From assembly GCA_028723455.1 (NCBI GenBank), contig JAQYEW010000014.1, positions 1 through 42,891 of the forward strand: 42,891 nt of DNA, given 5' to 3'. The stretch is from Prevotellaceae bacterium. Its GTDB lineage: Bacteria; Bacteroidota; Bacteroidia; Bacteroidales; Bacteroidaceae. The notes beneath the pieces are model-generated. The model searched no databases. It saw only the letters and a program-made list of their open reading frames with translations, and was not told the origin of the DNA. A program made the translations under genes and the position numbers. Shown here piece after piece: positions 17,200 to 25,926 of this stretch; the stretch's first letter is position 1, and each line of letters opens with the position of its first letter.

Positions 17200-18291
17200 A
17201 TGGAAAAGATAAATGCAATGATAACGGGCGTGGGCGGCTATGTTCCCGACTATATCCTTGACAACGAGGAGATGTCGCGCATCGTGGAAACGAGCGACGA
17301 ATGGATCATGCAGCGCATCGGCGTGAAGACACGCCACATTCTGAAGCCCGAGCAGGGCAGCGGCACCAGCTATATGATGACGCACGCCGTGCGCCAGCTG
17401 TTGGAAAAGACGGGTGTGCAGCCCGAGGAGGTGGAGGCAGTGATATGTGCCACGACAACCCCCGATTACCATTTCCCCTCAACGGCTTCGCTGGTGATCG
17501 GCAACCTGAAGATGAAGCACGCCTTCGGCTTCGACCTGGAGGCCGCTTGTTCGGGTTTCCTCTATGCCCTGGAGACGGGAGCCAACTTTGTACGTTCGGG
17601 TCGTTACAAGCACGTCATCGTGTGTGGCGGCGACCACATGAGCTCCATGACGAACTATGAGGACCGTAACACCTGTCCCATCTTTGGCGACGGTGCTGCC
17701 TGCGTCATGCTGGAGCCTACAACGGAGGAGGGAATCGGCTTGCAGGACGGCGTTTATTACACCAACAGCAACTACGACCCCTTGCACATGGCAGCCGGAG
17801 GCAGTGCCAAGATGCCGAGCCATGAGAGCGTGGATGCCCGCGAGCACTTCGTGTATCAGGAGGGGCGCACCGTTTATAAGCATGCTGTGCTGAGCATGAG
17901 CCGCGCCGTGGGCGCGATCGCCCAGCGCAACGGCCTGACGAACGAGAACATCCGCTTCCTGGTGCCTCACCAGGCCAATATCAATATCGAGGAGAGCGTG
18001 GCCGAGCGTCTGAAACTGAGCAAAGACCAGGTGATCGTGAACATCGACCACATGGCCAACACCAGTGGCGGCACGCTGCCCTTGGGCCTTTGGGAGTACG
18101 AGCCTCAGCTGAAGAAGGGCGACAAGATCATCTTCACCGCTTTCGGCGCAGGTTTCTCTTGGGGCGCCAGCTACCTCGTATGGGGCTATGATGGTGCGCA
18201 GGAAGCCCGGAAGAGTCCCGCCCGCTTCTATAAGGAGGGCGAGATCAGTCGTGAAGAATGGGCTGCTTACTGTGCGGAACGCAGAAAGTAA
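17200..18291 (+). CDS. fabH: Beta-ketoacyl-ACP synthase III (FabH)
   Basis: A 363-residue thiolase-fold enzyme that condenses an acyl-CoA with malonyl-ACP to start fatty-acid synthesis. The catalytic triad is visible: C117 in EAACSGF, H257 in VPHQAN, N287 in NTSGG. The body ends with the usual GAGFSWGASYLVWG strand near residue 330. About 30 further residues follow (KSPARFYKEGE onward), a tail not found in the standard 317-335 residue FabH. The plsX gene that often precedes fabH in other phyla is absent here. The gene is followed after 19 bases by era. Confidence 0.94.
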   Translation: MEKINAMITGVGGYVPDYILDNEEMSRIVETSDEWIMQRIGVKTRHILKPEQGSGTSYMMTHAVRQLLEKTGVQPEEVEAVICATTTPDYHFPSTASLVIGNLKMKHAFGFDLEAACSGFLYALETGANFVRSGRYKHVIVCGGDHMSSMTNYEDRNTCPIFGDGAACVMLEPTTEEGIGLQDGVYYTNSNYDPLHMAAGGSAKMPSHESVDAREHFVYQEGRTVYKHAVLSMSRAVGAIAQRNGLTNENIRFLVPHQANINIEESVAERLKLSKDQVIVNIDHMANTSGGTLPLGLWEYEPQLKKGDKIIFTAFGAGFSWGASYLVWGYDGAQEARKSPARFYKEGEISREEWAAYCAERRK

Positions 18292-18310
18292 CAGTTGCTT
18301 TTCAGAAAAG

Positions 18311-19198
18311 ATGCATAAAGCCGGATTTGTAAATATCGTGGGTAACCCCAATGTGGGGAAGAGCACGTTGATGAACCTGTTGGTGGGCGAGCGTATCAGC
18401 ATCGCCACCTTCAAGGCACAGACCACGCGCCACCGCATCATGGGCATCATCAACACGCCCGAGATGCAGATCGTACTGAGCGACACGCCGGGCGTGCTGA
18501 AGCCCGCCTCGAAACTGCAAGAGCAGATGTTGCAGTTCTCCGAGAGCGCACTTCAGGACGCTGACGTACTGCTCTATGTTACGGACATGGTGGAGACACC
18601 GGACAAGAACCAGGCTTTCCTGGAGAAAGTGGGCAGGATGCGTTGCCCCATCCTCTTGCTTATCAACAAGATTGACCTAAGCAACCAGGAGGAGCTTGTA
18701 AAGAAAGTGGAGCAGTGGCACGCCGCCTTGCCCCAGGCGGAGATTATCCCCATCTCGGCCCTGAATAAATTCGGTGTGGACATCATCCTGGAGCGTATCA
18801 AGGAACTCTTGCCCGAGAGCCCGGCCTATTTCGACAAGGACCAGTGGACGGACAAGCCCGCGCGTTTCTTCGTAACGGAGATTATCCGCGAAAAGATCCT
18901 CCTGTATTACGACAAGGAGATTCCCTACAGCACCGAGGTGGTCGTGGAAGGTTTCAAGGAAACCGACCGCAATATCCACATCAACGCCGTCATCTATGTC
19001 GAGCGGGACAGCCAGAAAGGCATCCTGATCGGACACAAGGGTGTGGCTCTGAAGCGTGTAAGCACCGAGGCCCGCAAGAGCCTGGAGAAGTTCTTTGGCA
19101 AAAGCATCTATCTGGAGACTTTCGTCAAGGTGAACAAGGACTGGCGCAACAACGAGAAAGCCATGAAGATGTATGGCTACGATTTGGGGGATAAGTAG
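18311..19198 (+). CDS. era: Ribosome-assembly GTPase Era
   Basis: A 295-residue GTPase with a C-terminal KH domain that binds the 3' end of 16S rRNA during 30S maturation. The G1 loop GNPNVGKST is at residues 11-19, DTPG follows near 57-60, and NKID is near 120. The KH signature [13 protein letters not shown] is near residue 240. The frame stays open upstream into fabH, but the ATG at 18311 gives the usual N-terminus ([11 protein letters not shown]). It lies between fabH and der with short gaps, an arrangement common in Bacteroidales. Confidence 0.96.
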   Translation: MHKAGFVNIVGNPNVGKSTLMNLLVGERISIATFKAQTTRHRIMGIINTPEMQIVLSDTPGVLKPASKLQEQMLQFSESALQDADVLLYVTDMVETPDKNQAFLEKVGRMRCPILLLINKIDLSNQEELVKKVEQWHAALPQAEIIPISALNKFGVDIILERIKELLPESPAYFDKDQWTDKPARFFVTEIIREKILLYYDKEIPYSTEVVVEGFKETDRNIHINAVIYVERDSQKGILIGHKGVALKRVSTEARKSLEKFFGKSIYLETFVKVNKDWRNNEKAMKMYGYDLGDK

Positions 19199-19221
19199 AA
19201 AATGAAACAAAAGACAGAGAA

Positions 19222-20532
19222 ATGGCCAATTTAGTAGCTATCGTAGGCCGCCCCAATGTGGGCAAGAGTACGCTTTTCAACCGCCTGACGCAGACGCGCC
19301 ACGCCATTGTAAGCGATGAGGCCGGCACCACGCGCGACCGCCAGTACGGCAAGTGCGAGTGGGGCAAACATGAATTTAGTGTCGTGGACACGGGAGGATG
19401 GGTCGTGAATAGCGATGACATCTTCGAGGAGGAAATCCGCAAACAGGTAACCCTGGCCACCGAGGAAGCGGATGTCATCCTCTTTCTTGTGGATGTCCAG
19501 AACGGCCTTACCGATCTGGACGAGGCTGTGGCCGGCATCCTGCGCCGCACGAAAAAACCTGTGATTCTGGTTGCCAACAAGACGGACAACAACGAGACCT
19601 ACCTGGCTGCGGAGTTTTATAGCCTGGGATTGGGCGACCCCCAGTGCATCAGTTCGGCAACGGGCAGCGGCACGGGCGACCTTCTGGACCTTATCATAGA
19701 GAAATTGCCCAAGAAAAGCGAGGAGACCTTGGAGGAGGACATTCCACGCTTTGCTGTCGTAGGCCGTCCGAACGTGGGCAAGAGCAGTATCGTCAATGCC
19801 TTCATCGGCGAGGAACGCAACATCGTAACGGACATTGCCGGCACCACGCGCGACAGCATTTACACACGCTATACCAAGTTCGGATTCGACTTCTATCTTG
19901 TGGATACGGCGGGAATACGCCGCAAGAACAAGGTAAGCGAGGACCTGGAGTTTTACAGCGTCATGCGCAGCATACGCAGCATCGAGAACAGCGACGTGTG
20001 CATCCTGATGCTGGATGCCACGCGTGGTATCGAGAGCCAGGACCTGAATATCTTCTCGCTCATCCAAAAGAACCAGAAAAGCCTGGTGGTGGTGGTGAAC
20101 AAATGGGACTTGGTGCCCGACAAGACACAGAAGGTGATGGACACCATGATTGATGCCATCCGCAATCGCATGGCTCCTTTCTCGGACTTCCCCATTATCT
20201 TCACCTCGGCCCTGTCCAAGCAGCGCATCTTCCGTGTGCTGGAAACAGCCAAGGATGTGTATCTGAACCGCCGCCGCCGTGTTTCTACCGCCAAGCTGAA
20301 CGAGGAGATGCTGCCCTTGATTGAGGCTTATCCGCCACCCTCGATGAAGGGCAAGTACATCAAGATCAAATACTGCATGCAGATTCCGGAAACGCGCGTG
20401 CCCTCGTTCGTGTTCTATGCCAATCTGCCCCAGTACGTCAAGGAGCCTTATCGTCGTTTCCTGGAGAACAAGATCCGCGAGCGTTGGGACTTCGGCGGTT
20501 GTCCCATCAACATCTTCATTCGTCAGAAATGA
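19222..20532 (+). CDS. der: Double-GTPase ribosome biogenesis factor Der (EngA)
   Basis: A 436-residue protein with two tandem G domains and a C-terminal KH-like domain, required for 50S assembly. Domain 1 has GRPNVGKST (8-16) and NKTD (about 118). Domain 2 has GRPNVGKSS (about 179-187), DTAGIRRK and NKWD. The C-terminal motif [15 protein letters not shown] precedes the KH-like end. It starts 23 bases after era. Its stop overlaps the start of the following lipoprotein gene (ATGATG at 20529), suggesting translational coupling. Confidence 0.97.
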   Translation: MANLVAIVGRPNVGKSTLFNRLTQTRHAIVSDEAGTTRDRQYGKCEWGKHEFSVVDTGGWVVNSDDIFEEEIRKQVTLATEEADVILFLVDVQNGLTDLDEAVAGILRRTKKPVILVANKTDNNETYLAAEFYSLGLGDPQCISSATGSGTGDLLDLIIEKLPKKSEETLEEDIPRFAVVGRPNVGKSSIVNAFIGEERNIVTDIAGTTRDSIYTRYTKFGFDFYLVDTAGIRRKNKVSEDLEFYSVMRSIRSIENSDVCILMLDATRGIESQDLNIFSLIQKNQKSLVVVVNKWDLVPDKTQKVMDTMIDAIRNRMAPFSDFPIIFTSALSKQRIFRVLETAKDVYLNRRRRVSTAKLNEEMLPLIEAYPPPSMKGKYIKIKYCMQIPETRVPSFVFYANLPQYVKEPYRRFLENKIRERWDFGGCPINIFIRQK

Positions 20533-20927
20533 TGCGTAAGGTGGCCTGCTTGCTCATCGCCTCCCTGGTCCTGACAGCCTGTTTGGACGACCGTTCGGAT
20601 GACCGCACAAGCACGGAGGTGCAGCGTTTGGCGCGCGAGGGTTTTGAACTGCTCCTTGCGGGCGACGTGGACGGCTGGCTGTCCAGGATGGATGGTTATG
20701 ACTCTCTGCCCGAGTCCTACCGCCGCCAGTTGCGTGATGCCATGCTGATGCACATGGACAAGGAGCGGCGCTTGCATGGTGGCCTGACGGCGGCCGTGGT
20801 CGTTGGCGACAGCATCTTGGACAGCATCAACGCCGAAGCTTTCGTCGAGTTGCAATATGCCGACAGCGTGCGCGAGCGTATCCATCTGCCCGTGGTAAAG
20901 CGTCATGGAAACTGGAAGATAAAATAA
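20529..20927 (+). CDS. Small lipoprotein, possibly NTF2-like (DUF4878-type)
   Basis: A 132-residue lipoprotein with signal and lipobox ([18 protein letters not shown]). The mature part looks like a small alpha/beta cone fold. Helix segments [23 protein letters not shown] and [16 protein letters not shown] are followed by strands ending [13 protein letters not shown]. This is the general pattern of DUF4878/NTF2-like lipoproteins of Bacteroidota, but the assignment is tentative. The start overlaps the der stop codon by 4 bases (ATGA); the second ATG at 20532 is an alternative. It is the last gene of the cluster and ends in a strong bidirectional terminator. Confidence 0.75.
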   Translation: MMRKVACLLIASLVLTACLDDRSDDRTSTEVQRLAREGFELLLAGDVDGWLSRMDGYDSLPESYRRQLRDAMLMHMDKERRLHGGLTAAVVVGDSILDSINAEAFVELQYADSVRERIHLPVVKRHGNWKIK

Positions 20928-20947
20928 CGGCCGGCCTTTTGTCAATG

Positions 20948-20988
20948 ATTCAGCCCAACGAACGTGATATGTGTTCGTTGGGCTGAAT
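20948..20988. terminator. Bidirectional terminator between the der cluster and the PL11 gene
   Basis: A perfect 16-bp stem (20948-20963 with 20973-20988) with a 9-base loop. It lies between two convergent genes, 20 bases after one stop and 26 before the other. Confidence 0.9.
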
Positions 20989-21014
20989 TGTTTCCGGACG
21001 GCTGTGCTCCGGTC

Positions 21015-24000
21015 TTAGCGTTTCATTACCTTCAGGCTGCGCTGGGCGCTACGCAGAAGATAGATGCCGCCGGGCAGTTTGCTGCGCAGCAGTTGGTTTT
21101 GGGCATCGGAGAGCGATGTGTGTAGCGTGAGCACCACACTGCCTCCGGCATTCACCACTTCGATAGGCTGTGCCTCGACGCTCTCAAGGTCTTGGATACC
21201 TACGGTTGCGTCTTTCACCACGCGTAAAATGCCACGTTGCAGGTCCGTGTCGTCCCAGGCCAGTTGCCGGTCGATGTCCACCACCTTGCTCAGTAACTTG
21301 GGCGTACCGCTGACGCTGGCTGCTTTCCAAAGGACAACGCTGTCTCCTTCAGCCAGCGTGTGGCTGTCGCTGACGCGCACGTCCACCGTACCGTTCATGG
21401 TCAGACGTTTGATGCGTCCCATCGCGCAACCGCCGGTCAGCGTTTCCGTTGCGGCGCGGCGTACGCCGATCACGAGGGTGCTGTTGCTGCCAAAGGTTAC
21501 GTTCTTGTCATTGAAGTTCAGTACGCCCGTGGTGGCCGGGATGTTGGTTCCCAGCATCAGGGTGCCCAGGATGGTGTAGGCGCTGTTCGTGAGCGTGGTG
21601 GCACTGTTACCCGTGGCGTTGAGTTGGGCGTTCTGGCTCACGGTGAGCGTTCCCGTACCCAGGGTTGCTCCGCTTGTTAAAGCCAGTTCACCGGATTCAA
21701 TGCTTATCGGGCCGGAGAAATCGTTCTCCTTGTTTGAGAGTTGGATACGGCCGGAGCCTGTTTTCACCACCTTGCAGTTACCCGAGATTCTTCCGGCGAA
21801 GCTCCAGCGTTCGTCATTGCCCAGCCGCCAGGTGATTTGGCTGATGTTGCCGCCGCTGGCATAGGCTGCGGGGCCGCCCAGGGTGCCTGTGCCCGAGAGT
21901 TTGCCGATGCTGAAGGTCTTGCCGCCGCCGTTCACAACCGTCATGCCGGCGGCAATGTTCAGTTCGGCCTTGGGCAGTCCGTAGTTGTTGTCAAAGGGGA
22001 AGCTGGCTCCGGAATTGGTTGCCGTATTTATCGTTCCTGTGAATTGGCTCCAGTCGCCTTGCAGCTGTGTGCGCTGGATAGTGGTCTGGACGTTCACTGT
22101 CAGCGTCCCCGACCCGGTAAGCCTGTTCCTGTAGGTGGCGCGGCTGTCCAGGTTCCAGGTACCTGTCTTGCCTTGGGGCACGTGTACGGCATAGGTGTAG
22201 TTGCTGTAGCTGCCGTTGCCATTGGCATCGTTCAGTGCGCCGCCGCACAGTTCGACCGCCTTGGCAGGCATCAGGCTGTTGTCTGTGGTCATGTCCACGG
22301 CGCCTGCCTGAATGCTCAGGGTGTCCAGCAGCGTGTTGGCCACGTTCAGTTTCAGCCAGGCATTGCCTTTCTTCGTCAGTTTGCTTCCCTGGATAGGCCT
22401 GTTCGCAACGTAATCGGACTGCGTGTTGATGACGCCTCCCTCCGTTCCGCGTACTGTCATGGGTGAGCCTTGTGTTACGTTGGCCGTAGCGAGGATGGTG
22501 CCGCTGTTTTCCAGTACGAGGTCAGAAGCCTTGTCTCTTACGGCTCCCAGCGCGCCATATCCCTGCACGTCGTTGGCCAGGGCGCTTACGCTGACCGTTC
22601 CGCCGGAAATCAGTACGGGACCCGTAAACGTGTTGTCATTTTTCATCGTGAGGGTACCCGTGCCCTGCTTCGTAAGGCGCATGTTTCCCGCAAGCAGGCC
22701 GTTGCCTTGGAAGGTGTAGTCGTTCGCGTTGTCCACAGTTACGCTGTTGGGCTCCAAAGCCCCTTTCAGTTCAACGGCGTACTGTTGGGTGTTATCGTCG
22801 AAGCGCACGTCGTCGCCCGTTACAAAGAGCTGCATTTCCTGGATAAGGTTATCCGTAAGCATGAAGTTTAGGGTGCTGGCTTTGTCCCAAACAGGGCCTG
22901 CCGTACCGTTCCATGTGATGGCCGTGGGCTGGCGCAGGCTGGAGACGTGCAGGCGCAGGCAGCCGTCGTTGAGTTGCAGGCTGGTCTGTTTCTCTGCGGG
23001 CAGGCCTTCGAGGGTGATGTTGCTGACCAGTCCGCTCTGTAGCGTCTCAATGGCGCCCAGGTCGTAGGTGCCGTCCTGAAGCGTGCCGTCCAGACGGAAC
23101 TCGATGACGGGACTAAGGTACTTGGGGCCGTATTCCCATTGCTTGGTTTCGATGTTCAGCACCTTGGCGTTGATGCGGTCGTTCCGCTCCTGCATGATGT
23201 CCAGGACGAGCCGGCTGCCAAAGCCCAAGCGGAGGGTATCGGCACTGATCTGCCCCACGTTGTCCGCCCCTCCGGGCTGGATTGTTGCGTTGTAGTCGGC
23301 ACGGATGCTGCGGAACTGTCCTCCGTTGGAAAGGAGCGTGGTGTGCCGGTTCAGCCAAAGTGCGCTCTCCGGCATCTGCCCGTCGAATTGCAGCGTACCG
23401 TTCCATACATCCGTGGGTGCGGTGTGCGTCATGGCTGTCGCGGGCAGGATGAGTTTGCCTTCGCCTTGTTTTACCAGACGCGTCTTCCCCGAGAAGCCGG
23501 CACCGGTAACGGTGCAGGTATAGTAGGTTGTCAGGATGGCCGCATTGTCGTTGTTGCCCTGCGTCCACGAGGGAACGTTAAAGGTGGCCACATCGGGTGC
23601 GGCGCCATCTCCGATTTGGATCTGTGTGTCGCTGTTCTGGGAAACCATCACGTGCAGGCCGTTGTGGCTGGTGGAGATGGTGCCGCCGTTCATGATTTCC
23701 GTGCGGCCTGTGTTCGTCAAAGGAGGAGGTGCCAGGGTGATGCCCTCTAACTCGCCTACGAAATAGCTTACGTGCGGGGGCTGGTTGTATCCGATGCTCT
23801 GCCATACCATGGCCTGGCGGTACTGGTGGTCGTGCCACAGCGTGGGGAGGCGGAAGGTGGTCGGGTGGGGTGTTGCGTAGATGCGTAGGGCGCGGTTGTC
23901 GCTGGTGCGCAGGACGATTTCCTCGCGCCAGTCGCCCAGGATGTCCGCGCTGGCACCCGGATTGTTCTTGCTGCTGTTGTTCGTAGAGCATCCCCACGAG

Positions 24001-25586
24001 GTGAAGATGCGTCCCACGCCCGGTTTCTCGATCTTGGCGTCGCGTGCGTTGGAACCGGGACTGTTCAGCACTTCGTCGCGCAGGTCGCCGTCCCAGAAGA
24101 TACGGAAGTTCAGGTCGCTGAACGCAATGCCCGGCGCATCGGGAATCTCGCGGTCGGCCACGGAACTTATCATGCCAGTGTTTACGGATTTGCCCAGGCA
24201 GCCGGGATATTTGTCCGAGAAGTTGCCCATCAGGGCACGTCCGTCGTCGTTCGTGCCTACGGAGCGGTAATAGAACTCGGAGGTGGTGGCGTTGCGGTAG
24301 TTCATGTTGGGCGAGGTCTCGTTACAGCCGAAGAACTCAAGGCCGAAGCGGTAGGGGTCGAAATCGCGCGTGTGTTGTGCGTCGCCGTGTCCCAAACCCG
24401 TTGTGCTGAGGCCCTTGCCGTTGTCGTCAATCACCATGGAGCCGAAAACGATCTCGTCTCTGCCGTCCATGTCCACGTCGGCAATGCCGTAGTTGTGGTA
24501 GCCCTGACCAAACCAGGCACCGCTCAATCCGTCGCTTTTCCATTCCCAGCGTTTGGTAAGCTGGTGGGTGATGGGGTCGACATCAAAGCTGGCGAAGTGA
24601 TGCTTCGTGTAAGCGCCGCGTCCCAGGAAGATGCTGGCCTTGCGCCCGTCCAGGAACGGTGCGCCAAAATAGTGCTTGGTGGAGCGGTGTCCCACAATGC
24701 CCGCTCCCCAATCGGAGTCGAGACCGCGGGGCAGGGGATAGACCATGTAGTCGGGATGCGCTGCGGGCCCGATTTGATAGGGCCGGCCTGTTGCGCCCTC
24801 CAGATAAAGCAGGTATTCGTTGCCGGTGGAGGTGTATTCGATGCCTTCGTGGCGTGTGTCCAGGCTCATGTTGCCGATGGTAATCTGCCGGCCGTCGGCG
24901 GTGTGGATGATCATGTTGTCGGCACCGCGCATAAGGCCTTCCGCCTTGCCGTCGCCGTCCCAGTCGTAAAAGACGATGTCGCGTTGTTCGTCGGGTCCGG
25001 ACAGCATGTTGGGTCCGAGGTCTATCCACCACAGTCGTTCGCCCCTCAGCGTGTAACACTCCAGCAGGTGGTTGCGGGCGGTGGTCGTTCTGTCATAGGC
25101 CACGCGGCTGTTGCGCTTGACAATGAATTCCACAATGCCGTCGCCGTCCACGTCGCCCAGCGAGATGTCGTTCAGTTCATAGTCGGCCATAGCGTCCTGT
25201 CCGTTGCGGTCCGTAACGGCGGCCACCGGAAATTCATAATAGGGGTTGTTGTTGCCGTCCTTCTGGGTCCAGGGCGTTACCGCTGCGCTCAGGGCTTGCT
25301 CTGTGCCGTTGACCACAGGCGCCACCTGGTATTGTGCCGTGGCCGATCCTCCCGTATCCAGGAAGTTGCCGGTGGCGATGGGCTTGGTGTTTATCTTTGT
25401 CCCGTTGCGATAGAGGTTGAACTCCGTGCCATAGTATTCCTCGCCCATCAGTCGCCAGCTGACCAGATAGCCGCTGCCGGAGGGCACTGCAAGCAGTCCG
25501 CGGTCCAGTTTGTCCGTTGGGCGTTGCGCTGTCGCCCGGCCTCCAAGAGCCAGCAAGAGCAAACACGTAAGAAGATGTCGTTTCAT
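21015..25586 (-). CDS. PL11-like rhamnogalacturonan lyase with autotransporter-type repeats and T9SS-like tail
   Basis: A 1523-residue secreted protein with signal peptide MKRHLLTCLLLLALGGRATA. Residues about 25-625 match polysaccharide lyase family 11: the opening RGLLAVPSGSGYLVSWRL, repeated Asp-rich calcium loops (DVDGDG near 145, DWDGDG near 208, DVDMDG near 370) of its beta-propeller, and AMVWQSIGYNQPPH near 592. PL11 enzymes cut the backbone of rhamnogalacturonan I. Residues about 640-1440 are a repetitive beta region with several autotransporter-associated strand repeats (for example LTKQGTGTLTMKNDNTFTG and VVKTGSGRIQLSNKENDFSG). The end, LPGGIYLLRS then a basic tail, resembles a T9SS sorting domain. 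The start at 25586 was chosen for the signal peptide; the frame is open to 25634. It has its own promoter at 25632. Confidence 0.88.
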   Translation of the reverse strand: MKRHLLTCLLLLALGGRATAQRPTDKLDRGLLAVPSGSGYLVSWRLMGEEYYGTEFNLYRNGTKINTKPIATGNFLDTGGSATAQYQVAPVVNGTEQALSAAVTPWTQKDGNNNPYYEFPVAAVTDRNGQDAMADYELNDISLGDVDGDGIVEFIVKRNSRVAYDRTTTARNHLLECYTLRGERLWWIDLGPNMLSGPDEQRDIVFYDWDGDGKAEGLMRGADNMIIHTADGRQITIGNMSLDTRHEGIEYTSTGNEYLLYLEGATGRPYQIGPAAHPDYMVYPLPRGLDSDWGAGIVGHRSTKHYFGAPFLDGRKASIFLGRGAYTKHHFASFDVDPITHQLTKRWEWKSDGLSGAWFGQGYHNYGIADVDMDGRDEIVFGSMVIDDNGKGLSTTGLGHGDAQHTRDFDPYRFGLEFFGCNETSPNMNYRNATTSEFYYRSVGTNDDGRALMGNFSDKYPGCLGKSVNTGMISSVADREIPDAPGIAFSDLNFRIFWDGDLRDEVLNSPGSNARDAKIEKPGVGRIFTSWGCSTNNSSKNNPGASADILGDWREEIVLRTSDNRALRIYATPHPTTFRLPTLWHDHQYRQAMVWQSIGYNQPPHVSYFVGELEGITLAPPPLTNTGRTEIMNGGTISTSHNGLHVMVSQNSDTQIQIGDGAAPDVATFNVPSWTQGNNDNAAILTTYYTCTVTGAGFSGKTRLVKQGEGKLILPATAMTHTAPTDVWNGTLQFDGQMPESALWLNRHTTLLSNGGQFRSIRADYNATIQPGGADNVGQISADTLRLGFGSRLVLDIMQERNDRINAKVLNIETKQWEYGPKYLSPVIEFRLDGTLQDGTYDLGAIETLQSGLVSNITLEGLPAEKQTSLQLNDGCLRLHVSSLRQPTAITWNGTAGPVWDKASTLNFMLTDNLIQEMQLFVTGDDVRFDDNTQQYAVELKGALEPNSVTVDNANDYTFQGNGLLAGNMRLTKQGTGTLTMKNDNTFTGPVLISGGTVSVSALANDVQGYGALGAVRDKASDLVLENSGTILATANVTQGSPMTVRGTEGGVINTQSDYVANRPIQGSKLTKKGNAWLKLNVANTLLDTLSIQAGAVDMTTDNSLMPAKAVELCGGALNDANGNGSYSNYTYAVHVPQGKTGTWNLDSRATYRNRLTGSGTLTVNVQTTIQRTQLQGDWSQFTGTINTATNSGASFPFDNNYGLPKAELNIAAGMTVVNGGGKTFSIGKLSGTGTLGGPAAYASGGNISQITWRLGNDERWSFAGRISGNCKVVKTGSGRIQLSNKENDFSGPISIESGELALTSGATLGTGTLTVSQNAQLNATGNSATTLTNSAYTILGTLMLGTNIPATTGVLNFNDKNVTFGSNSTLVIGVRRAATETLTGGCAMGRIKRLTMNGTVDVRVSDSHTLAEGDSVVLWKAASVSGTPKLLSKVVDIDRQLAWDDTDLQRGILRVVKDATVGIQDLESVEAQPIEVVNAGGSVVLTLHTSLSDAQNQLLRSKLPGGIYLLRSAQRSLKVMKR

Positions 25587-25631
25587 GCGTTTTAGGTATA
25601 ATGATTTGTCGTTTTCCATGTCTGACACATG

Positions 25632-25664
25632 CAAAATTACGTAAACCTAAGAAAGCATGCAAAT
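25632..25664 (-). promoter_or_regulatory. Promoter of the PL11 gene
   Basis: On the minus strand TTTG (25664-25661), 21 bases, then TAATTTTG (25639-25632). It leaves a leader of about 40 bases before the start at 25586. Confidence 0.8.
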
Positions 25665-25711
25665 AAAGTGTGAAAAAAACGATAATTTTCTTCTGTATGT
25701 GTGTATGCCCG

Positions 25712-25900
25712 TTATTTTCTTATGCTTTTTCGTTTGCCCTCGTTATAATGATATATAAGGAAAGGCAGGCAGATCAGCGCAAGGTAGAGAATCAGGGCGA
25801 GTTGAACGTAATCGAACCAGGGGATATATATTTTAAGTACCCCAAACAAAACGATTCCAAGGATGGTGATAATCGCGTTTTTCTTCCAGAATTTCATCAT
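25712..25900 (-). CDS. Small hypothetical membrane protein
   Basis: A 62-residue frame, 26 bases beyond the stop of the GH128-like gene on the same strand. It reads as a basic start (MMKFWKKN), two hydrophobic segments (about residues 9-24 and 32-50) joined by a short IPWFDY turn, and a strongly basic end (EGKRKSIRK). This is a sensible two-helix hairpin topology with the N- and C-termini in the cytoplasm. No family was recognised. The composition is more AT-rich than the neighbours. A competing frame on the other strand (25670-25930) is less convincing. Confidence 0.5.
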   Translation of the reverse strand: MMKFWKKNAIITILGIVLFGVLKIYIPWFDYVQLALILYLALICLPFLIYHYNEGKRKSIRK

Positions 25901-25926
25901 ACGGCAATCAATTTAAGGGTTTGGAA

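Noticed and set aside
24372..25595. 407-codon plus-strand frame antisense to the PL11 catalytic domain.
   Set aside because: The PL11 domain on the minus strand has conserved motifs throughout this stretch. The antisense product has none.
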